From: Sepioteuthis lessoniana
Taxonomy: Eukaryota > Mollusca > Cephalopoda > Myopsida > Loliginidae
Assembly (NCBI GenBank): GCA_963585895.1
Contig: OY757904.1
Coordinates: 82,492,889 to 82,556,888, forward strand
Length of the DNA stretch: 64,000 nucleotides
Direction: 5' to 3'
Shown here: positions 12,588 to 23,785 of the stretch, piece after piece
Numbering within the stretch: position 1 is the stretch's first letter
Layout of the letters: every line of letters starts with the position of its first letter
The notes under the pieces: model-generated
The model's database searches: none
What the model was told of the DNA's origin: nothing
The model's input: the letters and a program-made list of their open reading frames with translations, nothing else
Program-made: the position numbers and the translations under genes

Positions 12588-12968
12588 GACTGCATCTCTG
12601 CAGAAGTGTAAGACCCCTTCCTTAACAAGTGTCCTGGATATGAACTTAAACCTTACGGTGAGGCTCTAACCTTGGAGATTTGGGGAATATAGAGTACCTC
12701 TTCATCACCATTGCTCCAAGGTTTACTCTGACCTGGAGTGGTAGCACCCAATAGGAACTATCAATAGTTCAAAGAGAACAAATCATGTGCAAACAAATGA
12801 CATGTTAAATTGTGACTGTTTTATACTAATACTTGAAACCATTTAACAATGTGCAAAAAAGAGCTCAGACTTATTAAGAATGTTATCCAGAAAATGTGTT
12901 TATATATATATATATACAGGATTTGGCATTAAATAACCTATATGGTTGATATGCCATAAAACTAAACT
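12588..12968 (+). repeat. Family A retroposon, shortened copy
   Basis: Plus-strand copy: GACTGCATCTCTGCAGAAG, GTGTAAGACCCC, CCTGGATATGAAC, GCTCCAAGGTTTACTCTGACC, then a much reduced array and the 3' hairpin GGCATTAAATAACC...GGTTGATATGCC followed by ATAAAACTAAAC. A (TA)n tract sits just before the hairpin at about 12901-12917. Confidence 0.75.
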
Positions 12969-14305
12969 AAATATTCAAATGAATCCTATCAGGTTTGTTA
13001 AGATCACCATGGTACCTCTAAGAGTGTACATATTGATGTTGTATCATGCACACACATACACAAACTGCCTTAGCTAAGAAAAAAATCAGAAATGCCAAGA
13101 TCATATTTTGGTCATGTGATGATTAAAGTGCCATTTGATAACTGGATTTCTTTATCCATCAGAGAGTGGAATGATCAGGGAACAGACATTGCTTGGAAAA
13201 CTCCACAATTGCAACAAGGTAATACAATAATGATAATAATAATTGATGAAATGAATATCTTACAATCAATGCCATCTTTATAGCATTGTTGCAGACAAAG
13301 GAAATTGCAATAGCTAAAAAAGTTTGAACAATGAGAGTTGAATACCCTCTTTTGTTTGGGACATGCAGCAACAGGTTAACAAAGAGATGACAAAATCTAA
13401 ACAAACCCAATGTGATACATGCCAAATCTTTCAGTTCACAAAGGAATGAAGAATGTGTATAGCTACAACTCAGAATAATTTTTAATCTTTTTCAAGCAAA
13501 AAATATTCAGATGAAAAAAAATGATGGAAACATGATTTTAAAAATCCTTTGTGTCATATCAAACATAATTGTTATATTCAAAGATTTTATGTGATGTTGG
13601 TATTTTAAAAATATTTTTGGTGTGATATTGGTATTTTTTAAAAACCAAAATCCAAAACAAACCAGCATGACAACAGGTTTGTATAATCATGTCTTTTAGA
13701 GTTTTATATTTCCAAAAGAGCATTGATCATCAATACAAAATGACTAATTTGAGTAGTAAGAAATTAATAAATAGAAGCAGCTCTTTCTGTTGTTTCTTAA
13801 TGCAAAACACAAGAAATGGTCAAATTTTAGAAAACAGACTAAAAAATGTAGTAACAAAAATATAATAGATAACTAAATATATTGTTTAACAAAAACTATA
13901 TAAGGAAAAATTTATTAAATAAAATATTCCTCAAAATTGAAAGACACTGCTCTTAAAGGTCCTCATTGATAGAGCAGACAGAAATAAACAAAATGTTTCC
14001 ATCTGGGGAAATATGATTTCTCGGAGTTAGGGCTATGGTTTTAAGTAAGATTTATTACAATTATATTTTGTCATTTTATGAGCTTGATTAAGTGTTACTA
14101 AAAAAAGAAAATACCATACATATACTCTAAGTAAATCCTTGAAAAGCATATTTCACAGAAATCAAGATCTCTTCAAATATATTTTCATAAATACCATCTT
14201 ATGCTACTAATCTTTCCCCCAATCTTATCTTTTTTTTTTAAATGAATATCTGACTTCCTCCGGAAAATTCTACTTAGTATTTCCATAGCATTTTTTACAA
14301 CAGTC
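12969..14305. other. AT-rich non-coding, nothing recognised
   Basis: No gene, RNA or repeat could be matched. Open frames on both strands are short and overlap each other without coding texture. Confidence 0.45.
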
Positions 14306-14611
14306 CTCATCGTCAACAAGTCATGCTGATGGCAAGGATTTCTCTAACTTTATTTCACCATCCATCTCTATCAGCCATCATTCCTAGCAGGTTCTACAAA
14401 TTACACCCAGTATCCACATAGAACTGATGTAACTTCGTTCTTGCTAGTCAGCCAATATGTGCAGGCGTCCATGAGCAGGGGTCCATAGAAGAACATCGTT
14501 AAAGTGCTCATCCTTTTTTTCTCCAGCAGTGTCCTGTATGCCTTGTTCATTTTACTTGGATAGTTTTGAAATAGGAGGTACAAGGCTATACAGCTGATAT
14601 TTTGCTTAATT

Positions 14612-15235
14612 GATAGTTGTTTGGATTTTATGGCATATCAACCTTTGTAGGTTACTTAATGCCAAATCCATTTTTTTTTACAAATAATCAGTTCTATTTC
14701 AAACAATTCAATTTAGCATAAGTACACAGTTTAATTGTCTAAAACATTTCTATTTCAAGTTATTCAGTTTATTCAAACAGTTCTAATTCAGATTTTGTTT
14801 ACACATAGTTAAATGTCAAAGCAGTTCTATATAAAACAATTCATTTTAGTGAAAGTACAGTTTCAATGTCAAAAACAGTTCCATTTCAAACAATTCAGTT
14901 TAGCATAAGTACACATATTAATTGTCAAAAACATTTCTGTTTCAAGCAATTCAATTTAGTCAAACAGTTCTAATTCAAACAATTCAGTTTATCATGTTTA
15001 GTTCCATTCAACCCATAGGTAGGGTGCTATTAAGTGCTACCATTCCGGGCCAGAGTGGACCTGGGAGCAATGGCAATGAAGGAGTGCTCTGCATTCCCCA
15101 AAGCCCCAGCATCACTGGAACCTCACCATCTCATTGTTTTGTGTCAATTCCAGGACACTTGTTAGGTGGGGGGGGATCTTACCCTTCTACAGAGGTGCCG
15201 TCAGTGTATTCTACAGCCCCAGCTGATTGGGCAAT
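14612..15235 (-). repeat. Family A retroposon inserted in the RTE relic
   Basis: The plus-strand left end TTTGGATTTTATGGCATATC and GGTTACTTAATGCC is the tail. The TTCAGTTTAG array fills the middle. The right end has GGCCAGAGTGGACCTGGGAGC, a GGTGGGGGGGGATCTTACCC run and ACAGCCCCAGCTGATTGGG. The flanks TGATATTTTGC (left) and TGATGTTATGC (right) may be a diverged 11 bp target duplication. It is younger than the RTE it interrupts. Confidence 0.8.
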
Positions 15236-16307
15236 GATGTTATGCAGTTTCCATATAGCGTTTTCTCCATAAATTTTGTGAGCATCTGTGTGGTGCATCC
15301 ATTCAGTAATATTGACACAGCCACAGCTTGGAAAAAATCCCATTTCATTTTATCAGATAGATCAGACTTCCATATGATCAATAAGTTGATAGCAGTCCAT
15401 GCCTTTAGTAGGCATATGTTGACATCACTTCTAGTAGATGAGATAATGCTGCCAAGGTATGTGAACTTGTCAACTAATTTTAAAGACCCTGCCACTTACA
15501 AAGGAGATAGCTCCTTCTCATTTAAAACATATGAGCTCTGTTTTATTTGTGTTTACATGGAGGTCAATACCTCCTGTTGCTGGCCCTAGGCTATGCTGTA
15601 GGGCTATGGTTTGGATAGGTATATTTGCAAGAAGTACTAGATCACCTGCATAGTCTGTGTCTGTAATAGGTTCTGTAGGGTACCATCCATTTCTTGCTTT
15701 TTTAGTGTAAAGCTATTTTCTTTTATTAGATCTATTGACTTTTGAAGTGCATAGTCCAAGCAGATAATAAACATATATGGTGCTAATGCATCTCCTTGCA
15801 AAACTCCAGCAACAATGTCAATGTAGTCTGTGTCTCCATCAGGTAAGCAAACCATTGCTTTCATGTCTTTATAAAGCACTTTTATAGCTATAACAGTTTC
15901 TATGGGAAGAGCATATGCCAGTAGTATTTACTCTATCTTCCCTCTTTGTATTGAATCAAATGCCTTGAAGAAATCTACAAACAATAATGTTACCTAAAGA
16001 TTTTTTTGCACACATTACTTCAATGGATAGTCAAAATCTGTAAAGTTGTTGATCGATTTCTCCCAAAATGGTTTTGAATATCCTAAGAATTTTCTTGGTC
16101 TTAGGTTTGATATGGTTGAGAAGCAGAGCATTATAAACCTTAGCAGTTAGAGCAAGAAAAGTTATGCTTCTGTAATTCTTAGTGATTCTAAGGTCACCTT
16201 TCTTGGAGAAGAGGAAGATGCAGCTTTTTGTCCATTTCTCAATTGTATTTTGCATAATTGAATAAGTATGTCCTCAAATTTCTTTGTCTTCCCTATTTCT
16301 GGAAGTA

Positions 16308-17046
16308 TTTCAGTTTGTTTTGGTTAGTTTTATGGCATATCAATCATTGATGGTTATTTAATATCAAATCCTTCTTATACATATATATTAAATATATATG
16401 ATTTGTGAACACATTTTGTAGATAACATTTTTAAACAAGCCTGAGCTCTTTTTTTGCACACAGTTAAATGGTTTCAAGTATTGCTATGCAACAGCAACAA
16501 TTTAACATCAGTCATTTGTTTACACACATTTAAATAGACATACATAATATGTAAGAGATTAGTTTGTAGATAGTTTCATTTTTAACTGAGTTATAACAAA
16601 TTTGTTTGCATACTAGTATTGCTGTTGTTTCTACACAGTTAAATGGTTTCAATTATTGCTGTCTCACACTAATAATTCAATTTAATATTACTCCTTTGTT
16701 GGCAGACAGTAAAGTAGTTCCAAGTATTGCTATTCAATTTAGGCACACAGTTAAAGACTTTCAAGTATTGGTATTGAACATTAGTTCTATTTCTAACAAT
16801 TCAATTTAGCATAAGTCATTTGTTTGCACCCAGTTTAAATGTCAAACAATTCTATTCCACTCCGGGTCAGACTAGACCTGAAAGCAATGGCACTGAAAGA
16901 GTACACTGCATTCACCAAAGCTCCAGCATTGCAAGAGCCTCACCATCAGATTGTTTACTGTTATATCCAGGACACTCATTGCAAGAGAGGTACCCTTCTA
17001 CAGAGATGTATTTGGTGTATCCAATAGCCCCATGTAGATATTTTGT
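16308..17046 (-). repeat. Family A retroposon, TATTGC-array subtype, inserted in the RTE relic
   Basis: The left end (plus strand) is TTTGGTTAGTTTTATGGCATATCAATC...GGTTATTTAATATC. The interior repeats GGTTTCAAGTATTGCTATG and ACACAGTTAAATGGTTTCAA units several times. The right end has GGGTCAGACTAGACCTGAAAGC and AATAGCCCCATG. Its position between colinear RTE blocks dates it after the LINE. Confidence 0.75.
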
Positions 17047-17130
17047 TGAGGCTTGCAGATTTTCTGATTTTAATTCTTTTTCAATATGAATTCAAGTTCT
17101 TCCTCTATAAACTGTTCTTGTTTGACATCT

Positions 17131-17640
17131 AATTGGACATTAATATTTTGATTGGTTGATCAAAGACTAAAGTCACTGATAAACCTAAAATCTCTATAGT
17201 CCTAGCCCTGAAGTTAAACCTTGAAAAACATAATTGTCTTCTTTCACAATTCTAGTTAAAGCATCTATAACTAAAAATAAATGATTAGCTTCTGCGGGCC
17301 ACTCACAAAGTAGCACCGATTCCATTGGCCTAAAATGTAGTAGGGTCAGGGTCAAGCTTTGATAGCTGGGATTTTCTCAAAAATGGCAATGTCGACATGG
17401 TCAAGCTATTTTTGGCACTACCCACAAGGCTGGGTCCCAGCATAAACTCAATCTTGTATCAAATCTATGTCCACTGAGATGAGAGTGGTTGCTAGATAAA
17501 TTCTTCTTATGCAACTGACTTCACCAAGTTTCTCTTTTTAACCAAGAAATGTTTTTCTTAGCGTTTTAATAGCGTATGAAACTTCACGGGTTATTTAATG
17601 CCAAAGCCATCCTTGTAAAAGAACAGTAATGATAAAATTC
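17131..17640. other. Unresolved segment, possibly upstream RTE sequence
   Basis: It directly precedes, on the minus strand, the most upstream recognisable RTE block, so 17131-17500 may be the older 5' part of that LINE, but I could not identify its protein motifs. At 17565-17640 a family A tail fragment appears (CGGGTTATTTAATGCCAAAG). No host gene seen. Confidence 0.35.
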
Positions 17641-17712
17641 AACCTACAGTTGGGAAAATAACAGGGTTCATATCTTTCCATAGAGAATTCATTCGAAAGT
17701 GAACTTGACCGA
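17641..17712 (-). repeat. SINE family B fragment
   Basis: GGGTTCATATCTTTCC...ATTCGAAAGTGAAC matches the plus-strand view of the 48.3 kb SINE copy (GGGTTCATACCTTTCCC...GCCCGAAAGTGAAC). Only the middle of the element is present. Confidence 0.6.
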
Positions 17713-18012
17713 AGAGAGAGAGAAAAAAAATTCAAGTAGAGGAATTAATCAGTAATAATTTTGAATATTAAACTTCATCTTAAGTAGAGAACATATTCCA
17801 GTCTTATGCATTCCTTTCTTTAGGATAACGAGAAAAATTTTTTCTTCTATATATTTCGGTAAATGTTTTATCGTTTTATGCCGTCATCAAATAAACAATT
17901 TTATATTTATTGTTTAAACGACGAATACTTTTTATTTTAATTAACTCCGGTATGAATTTACGGAACCATTATTTTAATTTACTGATTTTGAAGCCAATAA
18001 AGATTTGAAAAG

Positions 18013-18177
18013 ATGTTAGCCTCAGGGCTTCGTCCTCCAAGACCTGCAGTTATTTCTAGTTCATCTGCTAAAAAGAAAGCACCAAAAGAGAAAAAAAAAA
18101 AAAAAAGAATGATTTTTTTTTTCAGACCAAAGGAAGTGATGCATTTTTTATGCAATCTACCCGGATGTACGAACGGT
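18013..18177 (+). other. Possible plus-strand coding exon(s), weak
   Basis: An ATG at 18013 (AAAAGATG context) opens a frame reading MLASGLRPPRPAVISSSSAK and then a lysine-rich stretch, a texture like a disordered N-terminus. After an A16 run and a T10 run there is a good acceptor (TTTTTTTTTTCAG ending at about 18124), followed by a frame reading TKGSDAFFMQSTRMYER and a donor-like CG|GTATGA at about 18177. There is no donor between the two parts, so they cannot be joined simply. I do not recognise the protein. It overlaps the presumed intron of the minus-strand gene. It could be chance. Confidence 0.2.
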
Positions 18178-19339
18178 ATGAATTGTTTTAAACTGACAGC
18201 ATCAAGTGTTCATATCACTTAACCATGTGTACCATAGTAAATTTTACAAGTATATGAATGAGTAATGGTATACAAACAATTTTAGAATACCAAATATAAA
18301 GGTTAGACCAGTCTTTACTTATTTTAACCCTTTTTTTAATTACCAAATTAAATGTTAAAGGATTGTTATTTTGTTTGTAACTCTCTTTAGTTTCCTTTTT
18401 TTTTTTACGTTGTTGTTGTGGTTACTACTACTATTGCTTTTTGGAGAATATTTCAACAAGTAGTTTTTGATGACGTCGATGTCTTTGCAGCTGTTAAAGT
18501 TTTCAGTTGTGTTAAATACAAACAAAATACCAAACTTTATATTGTTCGAGTGTCAAAATACGATATATCGATTATGTGTGTATGTGAACAATCTGAAAAA
18601 TAGTATTCATAGGTGTGTACAAATACTAGACATACTACAAAATAAAGAGATGTGAAATAAGTAAAGGTGCTAGCAAGCTAGCTAGCAAGATGGATAGATA
18701 GGTAGGTACAGACACTTATAGCTTTCCTCGGTACACCTTTTGCCATTTTTCTTCTTCGTGTGTGGTGTATAAAAGAAAAAGAAGGTGAGAGAGTAAGACA
18801 GAGGGGAAATATCTATTTCCAAAGAAAATGTTTGAGTATTTTTTTTACCAAAAATAAAATAATATTAAATCAATTGATTTTTTTATGTAAAATTACGAGT
18901 TTCAACAAATACGCACTTTTCTTTAATATTTCGACTGAAACGTGTTTGTGTCTTTGAGAAGAATGAAAAAGACAGAAGCGTCACGTATATCTCTTAATAT
19001 TCAAATATTTCGAAATTATCCTGAATGCAGAAGTCTCCAGTTTAACAAAAAACTAATGACTAACGTTGTTTTCAAATCTTTCCTGTCGACAGAAGGTGAA
19101 AGCCGACACCCTACAGTTATTTGCTACTGTTTTTAGTCTTCTTATAATCTTTCTTATTATGAAGTCGAAAGATCAAGAATGTTGGAACAAACTTTTCAGG
19201 TTTTTAGTAATGGGGGTTCTTTTTAGAAAAGAGACTCGGTCAAGAATAAGGAAAATATAGTGAGATAAGATCGTCTTGCGCCAAATGGAGAGCCTGCGTC
19301 TTTCTTACCTTCACACCCCCATTTTTTAAAACTTTCTAC

Positions 19340-19400
19340 CTGATCTCGACCAATACCGACTCCGAAGCAGGTACAACATGCAACAACTTCAGCCACAAGG
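19340..19400 (-). other. Splice-bounded minus-strand segment, possible exon
   Basis: On the minus strand, TATCACTCCAG precedes base 19400 and GATCAG|GTAGAA follows base 19340. The frame that would continue phase 1 from the signal-peptide exon at 21458-21548 is open across all 61 bases (LWLKLLHVVPASESVLVEI). A second donor, GAAG|GTAAGA, lies at 19309, but that longer form carries an in-frame stop, so it could instead be untranslated or non-coding RNA. The product is unrecognised. Confidence 0.2.
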
Positions 19401-21457
19401 CTGGAGTGATAGAATCAAGTTCGGATCAAAGAAAGAATCACACATACACACACATTAATGTCAGTGTTACTAGTGGGTGGGGCTGTCAGTCAGAGTCAGA
19501 CATTTAGACTAATAATTTTCGTAGGCTTTATATTTCTTCTCACTTTTTTTAACGCGCACACACGCACACCAACATCGCGTATTTTTTGGAGGGGTGGAGG
19601 GTATCTTTATTTTCAACTTATTTTTCATGTAAAAAAAAAAAAAAAAAAAATATACAGTCCTAATCAAAGAGATATGCAATAAGTTCCTGAAAAATACAGC
19701 CAGAAATTCAAACGTCCAATTTTTTTTTCACAATGATGAAAAAAAAAAAAAAGAAACTATTTAATTTGAAGGAAAACTAAAATTCTATCTGTGTGTATTA
19801 GGCAGCCTCCACCTCCTTTTTTTTTCCTTAATCAGATGTTGAACACAAAACAAAATATGTTTTAAACATGTTTTAAAAGAGCAAAAAAGAAAAAAAAAAG
19901 AAACATTTATAAAAAGCAAATGTTTTACTTTTTCAAACTGTGCTCATGTGTGCAAAAAACACACGTGTGTCTGCATTAAATAGTAAACATAACACAAGTA
20001 CTTGAGTTTTTACTGTTGTCAAATATTTTGTGTATGACTGTGCAATAAAACTGAGAACTTGTGTTCATCCTGAACACAAATCCATGTGTATTGGGTCGTA
20101 AAAGAAAAAGCAATTTTCTAAATGTGAAAGGAATATGTTGTTTTTTTTTTTATTCCATGCAATGAAAAAGGTTTTGTTTTGTTCTTTTTGCTATTGTTTT
20201 GTTTTTTAAGTTTTGTTTTGAAGAAATAAATATTTATCAACAAAAATTACCTTTTCAAAATTTGAAGAAGGAAGTAGCAATAAGAGTTGATGATAATTAT
20301 TTTGCTTCCAATTAATCAAAAATGATTGTGAATTTGTGAGGAAGAAGAAACTACTTGCACTGCTTATTGAACCATTTTCAAGAATTCAATGCGGGTGTGT
20401 TTAAATATGTATACAATGAAATGAAAAATATATAACAAAAAGAAGAGTAAAATAGAAAGATATGCTGATTACGGGTAGGTGGCCTGGAGGTTGGCTTTTA
20501 AATCGAAATTGAGTGAAAAACAAAGTGAAGAATGTGAGGCTTTTTTCTCTTCCCCCAGAGTATGATTTGTGGGGTGTCGTTGAAAAGAAATTACCTGATC
20601 AGTAAAATAAATAAATAAAATAATTTTGAAAACAGCATGGGACCTTTTCCAGAAGACTTACAGACTTTCATTTTTACCATTTTTGGAATATAACAACATA
20701 AACTTAAAACTAAAAGACACAAAAATGTATTATTATTAATCAGGTGCGTAATATGCATTTTTAATATAGGCTTTAGTAAAATACTGACAACATTTTTTTT
20801 TTTTTTTTGCATGCTCATATTTGGAGTTTGGTTGAAGATGAAAGTCAGTCGGACGTGAAATAAGAAGAGTCAAGAAAGGGAATTTTAATATAAAACCTTT
20901 TAAACAAGCGATGATAAATATTTCAAAAAGCGAAATTTTCTTGAATTCTTGTTTTTAGCAGCACAGGACAAATGCAAAAAATAATGTAAGTGTAAAAGAT
21001 AGGACCTGTGTAATGAATAGGACACCTAGTTATATAAGTGTAAAATAGGTTGATAAATTTACAAACAAAAATTTTAACTACAGCCCACATTGTCTCCCCC
21101 ACCTCAAAAAAGCATAATTATTTTGGGTTTTGTTTTTTCTTGTTCGTTTGTTTTACCTAGGTATAAATTACTTTTTCCTTTTCTTTAAAGTGATCTTAGT
21201 GAAATAGGTAACAAATCCTGGTGTTTTGGTGTTTGTTTGTTTGTTTTGTTTGCTAGCTTTTTTTTTTTTAATTTTTAATTTTTTTTTTTTCACTTTTGAA
21301 AATTTGTAATCTAGGTATGTAATAACTTTTTTAATTTAAAGCAATATTTTTCTTTACTTTTTTTTTTTTTTTTTTTTTGCTTTGCCTAAAATCAAAATTT
21401 TCTATTCTTTTATTTCTCTTTCTTTACTTGAACACTAAAAACGATATGAATACTTAC

Positions 21458-21548
21458 CTCCTTGTAAAGTCTGTAAACTATCCGGAATTCTATAGAGTAA
21501 GAAAACGACCATGATACACAGATAGGAACGATGTGAATTCCTCTTCAT
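21458..21548 (-). CDS. First coding exon of a secreted or membrane protein (partial)
   Basis: On the minus strand an ATG at 21548 opens 30 codons plus one base, ending at a near-consensus donor CAAGGAG|GTAAGTA (GT at 21457-21456). The product has a signal-peptide pattern: a basic start (KRNSHR), a hydrophobic core (CIMVVFLLY) and a polar end (RIPDSLQ). The intron is phase 1, common after signal peptides. An upstream ATG at 21555 opens a short out-of-frame uORF that overlaps this start. Upstream sequence (21549-21700) would be 5' UTR or promoter. Later exons are not convincingly in the window, and the protein cannot be named from 30 residues. Transcription would run leftward, making 1-21457 largely intron 1 or beyond. 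Confidence 0.5.
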
Positions 21549-21795
21549 AGTGCATGTTTATTGTTTCTCCGGTGTTAATTCACTGTTTGTCCGATTTTTC
21601 TTGGGGGGGTTTTAATGAATAAAAAAATGCTTTTTTAAACCTAAATAAATAATAATATAATAGCTATTATTTTTTCTCTTTAGTCCGACACAGCTTCGAC
21701 AAGTGCTGGGTTTTTTCTTAAACCTTACATCTTTCTCTCTTTTTCTCTCTCCAACCAACTGGATGTTTTCCATGTGCATGTGCGCGAGTAGGTGC

Positions 21796-21853
21796 GTGCG
21801 TGCGTGTGTATGTATGTATGTATGTATCTATGTATGTATCTGTGTGTGTACGT
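21796..21853. repeat. Compound TGCG/TATG/TG microsatellite
   Basis: Runs of TGCG, then TATG with interspersed TATC, then TGTG. Frames over it translate to cysteine/valine-rich nonsense. Confidence 0.8.
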
Positions 21854-22067
21854 GTCGCGTAGATCTATGGGTGCATGTGCGAGAGCATGTGCTCGTATAT
21901 AGACATTTCAAATTGAACAGATACTTTTATTCGTCGAAGTGGTATTGAACAACAGTTGTTTGTGTTTTATAAGATGTTTCGAAAATGTGTTTATGTAAAC
22001 TTTCATGATTGTCTTGTCTACATGGGTGTGTTAGCTGGTGTGGGGCGCTTTTTAACTGTGACTATTA

Positions 22068-22391
22068 CCTCACTACTACTACTATTTTACTACTACGATA
22101 ATTGTACGATTATTATTATTATTACTACTACAACTACTATAGTACCGTCATCACCAAATAATATATATTAATCGCTGCTTTTATTTTTATTTGACTGCTG
22201 CTGATGGTAACTAGACGTGGGGAATAGGTTTCTTTTGCTGATTTGTGCTTCTATAAAATCGCTACTTGGTTCAACATAACTCACAGGTTGATCATGATTA
22301 TGATAGTTAAGTTTTTTTTAAGTAGTAGTAGTAGTAGTAGTAGTAATAGTTCACTTTACAAGCTTTTTCAACAACTACTATTACTACTACT
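22068..22391. repeat. Scattered ACT/ATT and GTA trinucleotide tracts
   Basis: ACTACTACTACT near 22071-22100, ATTATTATT and ACTACTACA to 22140, a clean AGT run at 22321-22345, and ACTACTATTACTACTACT at 22372-22391. The AGT and ACT runs are complementary and could pair as a long hairpin. They lie upstream of the signal-peptide exon. Confidence 0.75.
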
Positions 22392-22810
22392 AAATCTTAC
22401 CGGTATATTTTGCAAATGATATGAGAGGTTAGACAAATCTTGCTTTACTGCCAAAGGGGTACAGTTTATTTTAACGGAATATTTTTAGTTGTAAAAACAA
22501 ACAAATAAGGACATGCTTTTTTCTTACACCTGATGAGACCTATAATACGGAAAGAAAAAAAATACACAACCCAAGTAAAATGCGAAATAAATATCGGTGT
22601 CGAGACTTCAGCGTTACTTCTTCTCTAACTCTCCTCCCACTCCCAAGGTTCGAGTCTTAGTTTCGTTATGAGGGTTGATTAATATTCCTAACTCGATATC
22701 AGTCCATTCATAAAACTTGCAAGATTTCTGAAAAAGGAATAATATAACTTTCTTGTGTTCTTTCAGGACTTCAAAAAGCGCCTGCGAGAAACTGAATGTG
22801 TAAAGTAAGA

Positions 22811-23785
22811 CCTTGCTCAAGAACAATTAAAATTGTGACACTTGAAAGTAAAAGTCATGCTCATAATTACTAGAGTACCTGGAAAGCGACTGAAAAAATC
22901 AGAGATCCGAGGAAGAATTATGATGATACAGACATTTTTTGATAATCGTGAAAACAAACTAAAAATAAACATAATAGAATAAAATATTCTTAATAATGCA
23001 CGATTGTCTGCCCTTGACTGAGCAGTACTCTTCTGGTTTCGTTTTCGTTTGAAAGGCCTTATCGTAAAATCTCTCTCTTTCCAAACTTGAGATTTAACGG
23101 TCATGTTTTGGCTTGACTCTAGCCAAGCTTCTGCTACCACTAAAGGTAACCAAGGAAAACAAAAATACAGTCAACTTAGATCGAGTTTCATTTTATTCTA
23201 TACCCAACCGACAATACCAAAAGAATTAAAATCAATTTCTTCTGAAAGGAACACCTAACCCCACAATATCAAAGACCAATTACCAAAAATGAATATTCAA
23301 ACTGCTCAAGACAGAAAGACTGAATATTTCTGAAAAGTTTTTTTTTTTTTAATAAAACCTGTATTCATTTACAAAGTTCAAAATTTCCACAACTTTTTGT
23401 TGTGTATTTCAGTCATTTATTTCAGCATATCATAGATCTACTAACTTTCCTTTAGTCATCCTAAGTTTGCAAGCAACTATTTTATATGATGTGTGGAGTC
23501 TAACTTTCTCTACAAATTGGTTTCTCCTCTAAACTTGATAATAGCAGTTAAAACATTAAACAGTCCACATTTAATTAATAACTGAGAGAAAGAAACATGA
23601 TAATTCTTTTCGAATCCTAATAAAACAAGGCTAAACCAAAATTACACTACCCAAATAAATTATTCATATTGCTCACACAACAATATTTCCATTTGAGTTT
23701 GGCAAGAATTATGAGATGAGAATGTGAAAGGTTTGAGATTGATTCTCCTTTGTTTTGTTGGCACTTTCCTCAGATAAGCCTCTTT
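22811..23785. other. Non-repeat sequence, nothing assigned
   Basis: A minus-strand frame at 22817-23140 is open for 107 codons, begins after a plausible TACCTTTAG acceptor near 23140, and is basic and serine-rich at first. It then becomes an unlikely hydrophobic tail and has no recognised domain. It may be untranslated leader of the minus-strand gene or chance. 23150-23785 holds nothing recognised. Confidence 0.35.

Larger units (their letters stand above)
14308..17130 (-). mobile_element. Degraded RTE-type LINE split by two family A insertions
   Basis: Three minus-strand blocks belong to one RTE copy. 17048-17130 reads IQLDVKQEQFIEEELEFIL. 16303-15236 carries W(T)KSCIFLFSKKGDLRITKNYRSIT, then VLQGDALAPYMFIICLDYAL, and KLVDKFTYLGS...SDLSDKMKWDFFQAVAVSILL. 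14605-14308 is the 3' end. Order and orientation are colinear, and the gaps are filled by family A copies (14612-15235 and 16308-17046). A few tens of bases of RTE seem lost at the 14.6 kb break. RTE elements encode endonuclease plus reverse transcriptase. Many stops make this copy dead. Confidence 0.8.
17713..22810. other. Repeat-poor island with homopolymer runs and candidate exons
   Basis: None of the window's repeat families could be found here. The sequence has more CpG than its surroundings by eye, many long A or T runs (for example 18093-18108, 19629-19650, 21357-21378), CA/TG and trinucleotide tracts, and three candidate exon signals listed separately. This is what a 5' gene end or promoter region tends to look like in a repeat-rich invertebrate genome. 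Nothing in it is a complete gene. Confidence 0.5.

Noticed and set aside
21703-22171. Two plus-strand frames of 71-81 codons
   Set aside because: Both run through microsatellites (TATG/TG and ACT/ATT) and have no domain; composition artefacts.
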